Of a stretch of 16,300 nt of DNA, positions 6,552 through 13,566 are shown one piece after another. How positions within the stretch are numbered: position 1 is the first letter of the stretch; every line of letters starts with the position of its first letter. Made by a program: the position numbers and the translations under genes. The notes below the pieces were generated by a model. That model searched no databases, was not told where the DNA came from, and worked only from the letters and a program-made list of their open reading frames with translations. The stretch comes from Bacteroidales bacterium (GTDB taxonomy: Bacteria; Bacteroidota; Bacteroidia; Bacteroidales; UBA7960): NCBI GenBank assembly GCA_007132395.1, contig SLOR01000290.1:1-16300 (forward strand), in the 5' to 3' direction.

Positions 6552-8996
6552 ATGATAAAGAAATACTTTCTTCCGCTATTATTGTTTCAATTTCTTTTCA
6601 CTAACCTGCTGTATGCCAATCCCAACAGAAGTGTGCAGCACGCTTTAACACAGCGTACCCACAAGGCTCCATCAATTGATGGTGTGCTTGAACCTGAAAT
6701 TTGGGGCCTGGCAGAACCCATAACCGATTTTACCCAGTTTGACCCTCAATATTTCTCTTCCCCCTCACAAAATACTGAGGTAAGAATTTTGTATGATGAC
6801 AGGGCCATTTACATCGGGGCTATTTTATATGATTCTTCTCCCGACAGCATCCTTCGCCAGCTGGGGCAACGCAATGCGAGCCTCAATGCCGATGCGTTTG
6901 GGATAAGGCTGGATACGTATAATAACCAGCTTGATGCCTATACCTTTGAGGTTACAGCTTCAGGAGTACAAAAAGATTACCGCAGGCAGGACAGAACTTA
7001 CGACGGCGTATGGGAAAGTGCCGTGAAGGTGCACGATAAGGGTTGGACCGTGGAAATACGCATACCTTATTCCGCTTTGCGGTTTCCAAGTACCGAATGT
7101 CAGACATGGGGCATGCAGCTTTACAGAAATATCCGCAGACACCGCGAAATGAATCACTGGGCCATTGAAGAAAGAGATGCCTCCAACAACCTTGTTTACT
7201 GGGGGCAATTATCAGGCATATGTAATATACAGGCACCCCTGAGGTTATCTCTTACTCCGTATCTGTCAACTTCCACCGATCATTATCCCCACAACATTGA
7301 CGGGGTAAGCAATTTTTCCAATTCTTTTGGAGGAGGGATGGATCTGAAATACGGCATCAATGAAAGTTTCACCCTTGATATGACGCTGATGCCCGATTTC
7401 AGTCAGGTGCCCTCCGATAATCTGGTGAAAAATCTTTCGGCTTTTGAAACGGTACACGGCGAACAAAGACCCTTTTTTCAGGAATCCATGGATTTGTTTA
7501 ACCGGGGTGGGTTGTTTTACTCGCGCAGGGTAGGAGGAAGGCCAGTAAGATATGCAAGGGTGCATAACGAACTGGAGGAGGATGAGGTGCTGGTGGACAA
7601 TCCCTCACAAGCCAAACTCGTAAATGCCTTCAAGCTTACCGGACGTACTTCCAATGGTCTGGGAATTGGTGTTTTTAATGCGGTTACGGGTAACACCTAC
7701 GCCCGCTTTGAGGATCCTTATGGAAATCAGCGTAGGGTAGAAACCGACCCGGCTGCCAACTACAACATACTGGTTTTTGACCAGGCCCTTTCCAACAACT
7801 CATCCATTTACATTATCAATACCAATGTGCTGCGCTCCGGTGATTACCGGCATGCAAATGTTACGGGTTCGGGCGCTACCCTGGTTGACCCTTCCAACTC
7901 TTATCAGTTGCACCTGTCAGGCGCCTTTAACCAGTTGTATAACAAACAGGATTCTGCTGACAACCGCTATAATGTTGATCTTGGGGGCCGATATAATGCC
8001 TCTGTGGCTAAAGTGAGAGGAAGCTTCCGTTTTAACCTCAACAGGGGTGCCATAAATCCCTGGTTTAACGATAATGATTTTGGTATTACCCACCGAAATA
8101 ATGAAATTACGGATCGGCTGGATTTGCATTACAATATCTACGACCCCATATGGAGGTTGAGGAATTTCCGCAACCGTGTACGCATGCAAAATCAGGCCCG
8201 CTATAACGATTATGGCCTGGAAAATATGTATGTAGAATACACTTCCAGCGGCACCACCCACAATTATACAAGTCTTTCTCAGGGTATGTATTTTCATCCA
8301 CGCGATCGCTATGATTATTACGAGCCCCGCCAAATGGGCAGAGTATTCAGAAGACCCCGTGGAATGGGGGGCTGGGCAGGAATTTCATCAGACTACCGTA
8401 AACCCTTTGCCCTGGATTTACATTTTAACTACAATCACATCGCACGGTTCGACAACACCAACCTTTCTTATCGTATAGCTCCCAGGTACCGGTTTAATGA
8501 TCAGTTATCCTTCGTGCATAGCCTTAGGTTGAATTTTAATACCAATGATGTGGGGTATGCAGGCAGACAAGAGGATGTGATAGTTTTTGGCAACAGGGAT
8601 GTTACCACCATAGAGAATGTGTTGTCTTCCGATTATATTGTAAAGAACGATATGTACTTCAGCTTTCGCCTCAGGCAATACTGGTCAAAGGGCGAATATG
8701 AGAGTTTTCATGCTCTCAAAGAAGATGGCAGGGTGAACCGTAATGAAGATTATGATTTTACCCAAAATCGCGACTTCAATTTTAATTCTTTTAATATTGA
8801 CCTGGTGTTTACCTGGTTGTTTGCACCAGGCTCGAGCCTGAATGTGGTATGGAAAAACTCCATTCTTCATGAAAAATCGGGCATAGTGAACGGATATTTT
8901 GATAATTTTGGCCTTTTATGGGATTCTCCCCAGTACAACAGTCTTTCCCTGAAAATTTTATATTACCTGGATTATCAGCAAATCAGGGGGGCTTAA
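6552..8996 (+). CDS. DUF5916 outer-membrane protein with N-terminal CBM9-like domain
   Basis: An 814-residue exported protein. Residues 1-22 form a signal peptide ending LLYA. Residues about 38-222 match the carbohydrate-binding family 9-like domain: APSIDGVLEPEIWGLAE, RILYDDRAIYIGAILYD and KGWTVEIRIPYSALRFP are its usual landmarks. From about 225 to the end the sequence is a long run of amphipathic strands with many Asn, Tyr, Phe and Arg residues, the DUF5916 region predicted to be a beta-barrel; SFTLDMTLMPDFSQVPSD and the following GEQRPFFQES are characteristic of this family. The role of DUF5916 proteins is not established; the domain layout suggests surface binding of a glycan or other polymer. 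A 232-base gap with no convincing promoter precedes it, and the ABC ATPase gene starts 10 bases after its stop. Confidence 0.88.
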   Translation: MIKKYFLPLLLFQFLFTNLLYANPNRSVQHALTQRTHKAPSIDGVLEPEIWGLAEPITDFTQFDPQYFSSPSQNTEVRILYDDRAIYIGAILYDSSPDSILRQLGQRNASLNADAFGIRLDTYNNQLDAYTFEVTASGVQKDYRRQDRTYDGVWESAVKVHDKGWTVEIRIPYSALRFPSTECQTWGMQLYRNIRRHREMNHWAIEERDASNNLVYWGQLSGICNIQAPLRLSLTPYLSTSTDHYPHNIDGVSNFSNSFGGGMDLKYGINESFTLDMTLMPDFSQVPSDNLVKNLSAFETVHGEQRPFFQESMDLFNRGGLFYSRRVGGRPVRYARVHNELEEDEVLVDNPSQAKLVNAFKLTGRTSNGLGIGVFNAVTGNTYARFEDPYGNQRRVETDPAANYNILVFDQALSNNSSIYIINTNVLRSGDYRHANVTGSGATLVDPSNSYQLHLSGAFNQLYNKQDSADNRYNVDLGGRYNASVAKVRGSFRFNLNRGAINPWFNDNDFGITHRNNEITDRLDLHYNIYDPIWRLRNFRNRVRMQNQARYNDYGLENMYVEYTSSGTTHNYTSLSQGMYFHPRDRYDYYEPRQMGRVFRRPRGMGGWAGISSDYRKPFALDLHFNYNHIARFDNTNLSYRIAPRYRFNDQLSFVHSLRLNFNTNDVGYAGRQEDVIVFGNRDVTTIENVLSSDYIVKNDMYFSFRLRQYWSKGEYESFHALKEDGRVNRNEDYDFTQNRDFNFNSFNIDLVFTWLFAPGSSLNVVWKNSILHEKSGIVNGYFDNFGLLWDSPQYNSLSLKILYYLDYQQIRGA

Positions 8997-9006
8997 CAGA
9001 AAAGGT

Positions 9007-9660
9007 ATGATAAAAACACATGATATCCGTAAATCGTACGGTACTTTACAGGTATTAAAAGGTATTGACCTGGAAATCGCAAAAGGAGAAATTGTATCTA
9101 TTGTAGGTGCTTCGGGAGCGGGTAAAACTACCCTTCTGCACATTATGGGTACACTCGACAGGCCCGATACAGGGGGGCTGGAGATTAACGGAATGCAGCT
9201 TCATGGTCTTTCCGATAAGCAGTTATCAGCTTTTCGCAATCAAAATATCGGCTTCGTATTTCAGTTTCATCACCTTCTGCCGGAATTTACGGCACTTGAA
9301 AACGTTTGTATTCCCGGCTTTATTGGCCGGCGCAGTGTGGCGGAGGTGCAGGGCAATGCCCGGGAGCTTCTGGATTTGCTGGGGCTGAGTGATCGCCTGG
9401 AGCATAAGCCCGGCGAGTTGTCGGGCGGTGAGCAACAAAGGGTTGCCGTAGCACGCTCTCTTATCAATAACCCGGCTGTGGTGCTTGCCGATGAGCCCAG
9501 CGGAAACCTCGACTCGGAAACTTCCAAAGATTTGCACCGGCTGTTTTTCGATTTGCGCAAGCAACTCAACCAAACCTTTGTGATTGTTACCCACAATAAC
9601 GAATTGGCCAACATGGCCGACAGGAAGCTGAGCATGAAAGACGGACTTCTTGACTTCTGA
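9007..9660 (+). CDS. lolD: LolD/MacB-type ABC transporter ATP-binding protein
   Basis: A complete 217-residue nucleotide-binding subunit with every expected motif: Walker A GASGAGKT (34-41), Q-loop Q86 in FVFQFHHLLPEFTALENV, signature LSGGEQQR (138-145), Walker B VVLADEPSGNLD (158-169) with E163 as catalytic base, and the switch histidine H196. Length and the HHLLPEFTALENV segment fit the LolD/MacB/FtsE subfamily, which powers extraction of lipoproteins from the inner membrane or similar mechanotransmission, rather than import. No permease (LolC/E-like) gene is in the window, so its partner must be encoded elsewhere and the lolD symbol is a best guess within the subfamily. It starts 10 bases after the DUF5916 gene, implying cotranscription, and ends 5 bases before the convergent ligA stop. 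Confidence 0.88.
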   Translation: MIKTHDIRKSYGTLQVLKGIDLEIAKGEIVSIVGASGAGKTTLLHIMGTLDRPDTGGLEINGMQLHGLSDKQLSAFRNQNIGFVFQFHHLLPEFTALENVCIPGFIGRRSVAEVQGNARELLDLLGLSDRLEHKPGELSGGEQQRVAVARSLINNPAVVLADEPSGNLDSETSKDLHRLFFDLRKQLNQTFVIVTHNNELANMADRKLSMKDGLLDF

Positions 9661-9665
9661 AAATC

Positions 9666-11717
9666 TCAGCCAATCATCTTTTCAAAATCTTCTTCGCTGA
9701 TAACCGGAATATTCAGCTCTTCTGCTTTTTTCTTCTTTTCAGGACCCATCTTATCGCCGGCCAACAGGTAATCGGTTTTAGAAGATAGGGAAGAAACATT
9801 CTTACCGCCGTTTTGCTCAATAAGTTCTTTTACCTGATTGCGGGAAAATTTTTCAAAAACACCCGACACCACGAAGCTTTTCCCACTCAGGGGGAGCCCC
9901 GCTGCATTTTCTGTTACAGATTTCTGAGTTTCCATCTGCAATCCCGCATCTTTCAGCCGCCTTACAATTTCCAGGTTTTCCGGGTCGTTAAAATACGCGA
10001 TTACACTACCGGCAATTCTTTCGCCAATTTCGGGAACTGCAATGAGGTCTTCATAGGAACTGCTTTGAATGGCCTGGAGAGATAGAAAATGCCTGGCCAG
10101 TTTTTTTGCGCCTGTTTCACCCAGGAAGCGAATGCCCAGGGCAAAAAGAACTCTTTCAAAAGAAACCTTCTTTGAACTCTCTATTGCTCCCAGGATGTTG
10201 TTGACGGTTTTTTCCCGGAAACTTATCTTCTTTTGTTTTTCGGTAAACTCATCGGTGATTATCTTTTCCAGACCCAGCAGTTGCTCGTATTGCAAATCGT
10301 ACAAATCGGCAATGTTGCTTATGAGTTTGTTTTGTATAAGCACTTCTATGCGGCCTTCCCCGAGCCCTTCAATATTCATGGCTCTGCGGCTGATGAAATG
10401 TTCAATTTTGCCCTGTATCTGGGGTGGGCAATGGGCCGAATCGGGGCAGTAGTTTACGGCTTCTCCGTCATTTCTTTCCAGGGGTGTTTCGCATTGGGGG
10501 CAATGGCTGATAAATTCAATTCTGTGCGCATGCTGCTCTCTCAGGCTGGTATCCACCTCTACAATTTTGGGGATAATTTCTCCTCCCTTTTCAATATAAA
10601 CGGTATCGTTGTAGTGCAGGTCCATCTCGTGCATCTTATCGGCATTGTAGAGCGAAGCCCTTTTTACGATAGTGCCGGCCACAGCCACAGGTTGCAGTAT
10701 TGCCACCGGGGTAACTGCTCCGGTGCGCCCTACCTGGTAATGTACATCCAGCAGTTTTGTAATTCCCTGCTCCGCTTTGTACTTGTAAGATATAGCCCAA
10801 CGCGGAAATTTGCTGGTAAACCCCAGGTGTTCCTGCTGATGGTAGCTGTTAACTTTAATAACAATGCCATCAATGTCATAGGGCAATTGTGGTCGTTTAT
10901 TCTCAACTTCTTCAACAAAATGCATTACCTGCTCAATGGTGTCGCATTTACGGGTGAGGTCAGAAACTTTTAAGCCCCATTGGCGTGCTTTTTCAAGGTT
11001 TTCGAAATGAGAGGCAAAGGGTAAATCTTCTCCCAGAATTCCATATACATAACAATCCAGGTTGCGACGGGCTACCAGGGAGGAGTCCTGCAGCTTAAGG
11101 CTGCCGGATGCTGCATTGCGGGGATTGGCAAAAAGGGGTTCGTTGTTTAGCTGTTTTTCCTCATTGAGCCTGATAAAGCTTTTGTGAGGCATTACGATTT
11201 CACCCCTTGCCTCAAATTCCTGTGGGATATCTTTTGAATGCAGGTTAAGTGGAATGCTTCTGATGGTTCTGGCATTGGCTGTAACATCATCGCCCTGCAC
11301 GCCGTCGCCTCTGGTAACGGCTCTTGTAAGCCTTCCTTTGGTATAGGTGAGGCCGATGGCCACCCCGTCAAATTTCAACTCGCAAACATAGGCGTAATCC
11401 TCTCCCAGTGTTTTGCGTACGCGCTTGTCAAAATCTTCCAGTTCGGCTTTGCTGTAAGTGTTACCCAGGGAAAGCATGGGGTATTTGTGGATAACCGTGT
11501 CGAATTTTTTGGTGATGGCGCCTCCCACCCGTTGAGTCGGGGAATCGGGGCTGGCGAAATCAGGGTGTTGTTTTTCCAATTCTTCCAATTCCTTCAGCAT
11601 ACGGTCGAACTCAATATCGCTTATTTCGGGCTTGTCGAGTACATAGTAGTTGTAATTATGACGGTTGAGCTCGGTGGTGAGCTTATGCATATTTTCCTGT
11701 ACCTGCTTTTTATCCAT
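9666..11717 (-). CDS. ligA: NAD-dependent DNA ligase LigA
   Basis: A full-length bacterial replicative ligase of 683 residues, joining nicks in DNA in the cytoplasm with NAD+ as cofactor. Domains in order: Ia (about 1-68, with HNYNYYVLDKPEISDIEFD), adenylation domain with active-site K115 in CELKFDGVA, OB fold from about 318 (VGRTGAVTPVA), zinc finger with C406, C409, C424 and C430, helix-hairpin-helix region (about 445-600) and a C-terminal BRCT domain (606-683, LSGKSFVVSGVF onward). The reading frame continues upstream to 11852, but that extension would run through the terminator at 11752-11776 and into the neighbouring gene, and has no family counterpart. The ATG at 11717 gives the usual LigA length. 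It is downstream of the stress-protein gene but separated from it by that terminator, so it probably has its own promoter. Confidence 0.97.
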   Translation of the reverse strand: MDKKQVQENMHKLTTELNRHNYNYYVLDKPEISDIEFDRMLKELEELEKQHPDFASPDSPTQRVGGAITKKFDTVIHKYPMLSLGNTYSKAELEDFDKRVRKTLGEDYAYVCELKFDGVAIGLTYTKGRLTRAVTRGDGVQGDDVTANARTIRSIPLNLHSKDIPQEFEARGEIVMPHKSFIRLNEEKQLNNEPLFANPRNAASGSLKLQDSSLVARRNLDCYVYGILGEDLPFASHFENLEKARQWGLKVSDLTRKCDTIEQVMHFVEEVENKRPQLPYDIDGIVIKVNSYHQQEHLGFTSKFPRWAISYKYKAEQGITKLLDVHYQVGRTGAVTPVAILQPVAVAGTIVKRASLYNADKMHEMDLHYNDTVYIEKGGEIIPKIVEVDTSLREQHAHRIEFISHCPQCETPLERNDGEAVNYCPDSAHCPPQIQGKIEHFISRRAMNIEGLGEGRIEVLIQNKLISNIADLYDLQYEQLLGLEKIITDEFTEKQKKISFREKTVNNILGAIESSKKVSFERVLFALGIRFLGETGAKKLARHFLSLQAIQSSSYEDLIAVPEIGERIAGSVIAYFNDPENLEIVRRLKDAGLQMETQKSVTENAAGLPLSGKSFVVSGVFEKFSRNQVKELIEQNGGKNVSSLSSKTDYLLAGDKMGPEKKKKAEELNIPVISEEDFEKMIG

Positions 11718-11751
11718 AGATGATTTTTTTTGTAAAATTACACAAAAAGCA

Positions 11752-11776
11752 AAAAGCCGGGCAGAACCCGGCTTTT
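11752..11776 (-). terminator. Intrinsic (rho-independent) terminator after the universal stress protein gene
   Basis: A perfect 10-base inverted repeat, AAAAGCCGGG (11752-11761) and CCCGGCTTTT (11767-11776), separated by a 5-base loop. On the minus strand the GC-rich core is followed by TTTTT, then GC and a second TTTTT run. It lies 31 bases past the stop of the stress-protein gene and upstream of ligA, so it should end the transcript entering from the cyclase side. On the plus strand the T run is only four bases long, so activity in that direction is less likely. Confidence 0.88.
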
Positions 11777-11806
11777 GTATATTAAAAGATTTGTGAGATT
11801 CGGTGA

Positions 11807-12658
11807 TTAAAGACCTCCAATAATTACCCTTAGGTCTTGTGCGTTGATACACATTACGGGGATCTTCAACGTGTTATAGATAATACGTTCATCGGGCGAG
11901 CCGAAAAGGTTCCAGGTGATTTTGTCGGGATCGGTAGAAATCATTAACATATCAGCTTTGATTTTGTCTGCAAAGTCAATGCAGCTGGATGCGAATTTCT
12001 TCTTCAGAGGAGAGGGGTTTTCTGTATAGGGGATATTGTGTTTTTCAAGGATTTTTTTCACCTGATTCAAATCGGCTTTCAGCCTGTTCTGTACATACTC
12101 GTCGGGGTAGGAATCAATGTAAATATGAAATTTGCAGTTAAACTGCTTGTGCAGGGCAATGGCCCATTTTACCTTTTGTTTTGAACCGGGCTCCAGGTCG
12201 AGTGGGAAAACGATATCCTTAAATTGTGATTTTTGTGCAGGCTTTTGCACTACAAAAACAGGTACCGGGCAACTTTTGATAAGTTTAATGGCAAAACTGC
12301 CGAGCAGGAACTGAATGCCTTTTTTTCCGTGGGTGCCAAAAACCAAAAAGTTAGCACCTAGTTTTTTGCTTTCCTCTGCTACGGTTGAAAAAAGACTTCC
12401 TTCACGTGCTATATAATCAACGGTAACGGCATGTTCTTTTTGCAGCTTTTCAGCAATGCTTTTGAGCTTTTCGCTCAGCGACTCCAGGGGTTGATTGGCT
12501 TTTTTTAGCATTTCCCTGGATGACTTATTTATCACGTGAAGCAGGCAAACCTTGTATTTGAGAACTTTTGCCATTTGAATGGCATTTTCAATGGCAATAT
12601 CTCCAATGGGAGTAAAATCGTATGCAACTAAAATCACATTGTTATTCTCATTTTCCAT
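11807..12658 (-). CDS. Universal stress protein with two UspA domains
   Basis: A 283-residue tandem universal stress protein, cytoplasmic by its lack of a signal. Domain 1 (about 6-138) opens with NVILVAYDFTPIGDIAIENA and has the ATP-binding signature GTHG (108-111) followed eight residues later by G120-S121, close to the G-2x-G-9x-G-S/T pattern, then CPVPVFVVQKP. Domain 2 (about 146-273) opens with FKDIVFPLDLEPGSK and ends with LKIPVMCI, but its glycine loop is replaced by STDPDKITWNLFGS, so it probably does not bind ATP in the canonical way. The family responds to starvation and other stresses; molecular roles vary. It follows the HD gene by 110 bases on the same strand. A weak -7-like TATTTTGC lies at 12724-12731 on the minus strand, so a separate promoter is possible. 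Confidence 0.92.
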   Translation of the reverse strand: MENENNNVILVAYDFTPIGDIAIENAIQMAKVLKYKVCLLHVINKSSREMLKKANQPLESLSEKLKSIAEKLQKEHAVTVDYIAREGSLFSTVAEESKKLGANFLVFGTHGKKGIQFLLGSFAIKLIKSCPVPVFVVQKPAQKSQFKDIVFPLDLEPGSKQKVKWAIALHKQFNCKFHIYIDSYPDEYVQNRLKADLNQVKKILEKHNIPYTENPSPLKKKFASSCIDFADKIKADMLMISTDPDKITWNLFGSPDERIIYNTLKIPVMCINAQDLRVIIGGL

Positions 12659-12768
12659 TTCCGGTTTTTGTTTGGGTAATGATTAGTATTGGCTTTATTG
12701 TCAGGGGTGTATGTTAGACGCGGGCAAAATACAAAAAAATATTAAATAAAACATGTGTAATATTACGT

Positions 12769-13404
12769 TTATTTAAAAGCACCGGTAACACTGGCAATGC
12801 CCTCTCCGGCAGTGGCATCCAGCAGGTTAAGTAACTCTTTTACCTGCGACAGGTTGTGCTCTTTTTTCTCATTGCGGATTTTCTTTGCCGCATCGGTAAA
12901 GAAATCATGTTGCAGGATGAAGCTTTGCTGTTTAAGATACCAGTCTTTAAAGGTTATTTTCCTGCTGCTGTTCTCGCTCCATTCCCTGTGCAGGCGCAAA
13001 GCAGTAATAAAGAAATCGCCCCTACCAATATAATCGAGGTCGGCGTCACACAAAATCATCTCCATCATGTTTCGGGGGGTTTGGGGGATTTGAGTGGCCA
13101 TTATCATGCTGCAAATGCTTTCTATTTGCCAGTTGTTGTAATCGTAATTGGGAAGCAGCTCGCGCGCATATTCGCAGGCCAGTTCCTCATTGTTTTCGTA
13201 ACGCCACATAAAGCCGGTGTCGTGAAACAAGGCTGCAGTTTTTAGTAGCAGTAAATCCTCTCCCTGAATGTTTTCCATTGCTGACAGCCTGTCAACAGAT
13301 TCGCCCACATCAATGGTATGCTGAAAATTGTGGTAATAAAGACTGGGCTTTAATTCCTTTTTTAGTTTATCGTAAACCAGTTCTTTTACTGCTTGAAAAT
13401 TCAT
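12769..13404 (-). CDS. HD-domain metal-dependent phosphohydrolase, possible cyclic-nucleotide phosphodiesterase
   Basis: A 211-residue soluble protein made almost entirely of one HD domain. The metal-site residues are clear: Y24-H25-N-F-Q-H29-T-I-D32-V33, then H61-D62 in AALFHDTGF, then CDADLDYIG with D120 and D122. The first motif matches the HNxxHxxDV pattern of class I cyclic-nucleotide phosphodiesterases, where the first histidine is the general acid and the second binds metal, and ADL resembles the late metal-binding aspartate of that class. Other HD proteins share parts of this pattern, so hydrolysis of cAMP is an inference, though supported by the adenylate-cyclase-like gene just upstream on the same strand (162-base gap). 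A good -7 element at 13440-13447 suggests it can also be transcribed on its own. Alternatives are another nucleotide or phosphomonoester substrate. Confidence 0.85.
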   Translation of the reverse strand: MNFQAVKELVYDKLKKELKPSLYYHNFQHTIDVGESVDRLSAMENIQGEDLLLLKTAALFHDTGFMWRYENNEELACEYARELLPNYDYNNWQIESICSMIMATQIPQTPRNMMEMILCDADLDYIGRGDFFITALRLHREWSENSSRKITFKDWYLKQQSFILQHDFFTDAAKKIRNEKKEHNLSQVKELLNLLDATAGEGIASVTGAFK

Positions 13405-13439
13405 ATATCTTAATTATAACCTATGTAATTAATTGCTTT

Positions 13440-13447
13440 CAAAAATA
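13440..13447 (-). promoter_or_regulatory. Candidate Bacteroidota -7 promoter element for the HD phosphohydrolase gene
   Basis: On the minus strand the sequence reads TATTTTTG, an exact match to the Bacteroidota -7 consensus TAnnTTTG. It ends 35 bases before the ATG at 13404, which would place the transcription start roughly 30 bases ahead of the gene. The -33 element is poor: a TTG lies 15 bases upstream instead of the usual 19 to 21. The region is AT-rich, so a chance match is possible. Confidence 0.4.
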
Positions 13448-13566
13448 ATCTTTTGTCGTATTCAATACAGGATTAATTTGCTAATTTTTTCCCTGTTTTG
13501 GAGTTTGAAATGTTAATAACTTAATTGTCTTTGTTTTATATTCAATCAAAGTTTTATTATGGACAA

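Noticed and set aside
10233..10973. Open frame of 246 codons on the plus strand opposite ligA.
   Set aside because: It is fully antisense to a conserved part of LigA and its product shows no family features.
11718..11852. Upstream extension of the ligA frame adding 45 residues.
   Set aside because: It crosses the intrinsic terminator and overlaps the end of the stress-protein gene, and LigA proteins start with the segment that begins at 11717.
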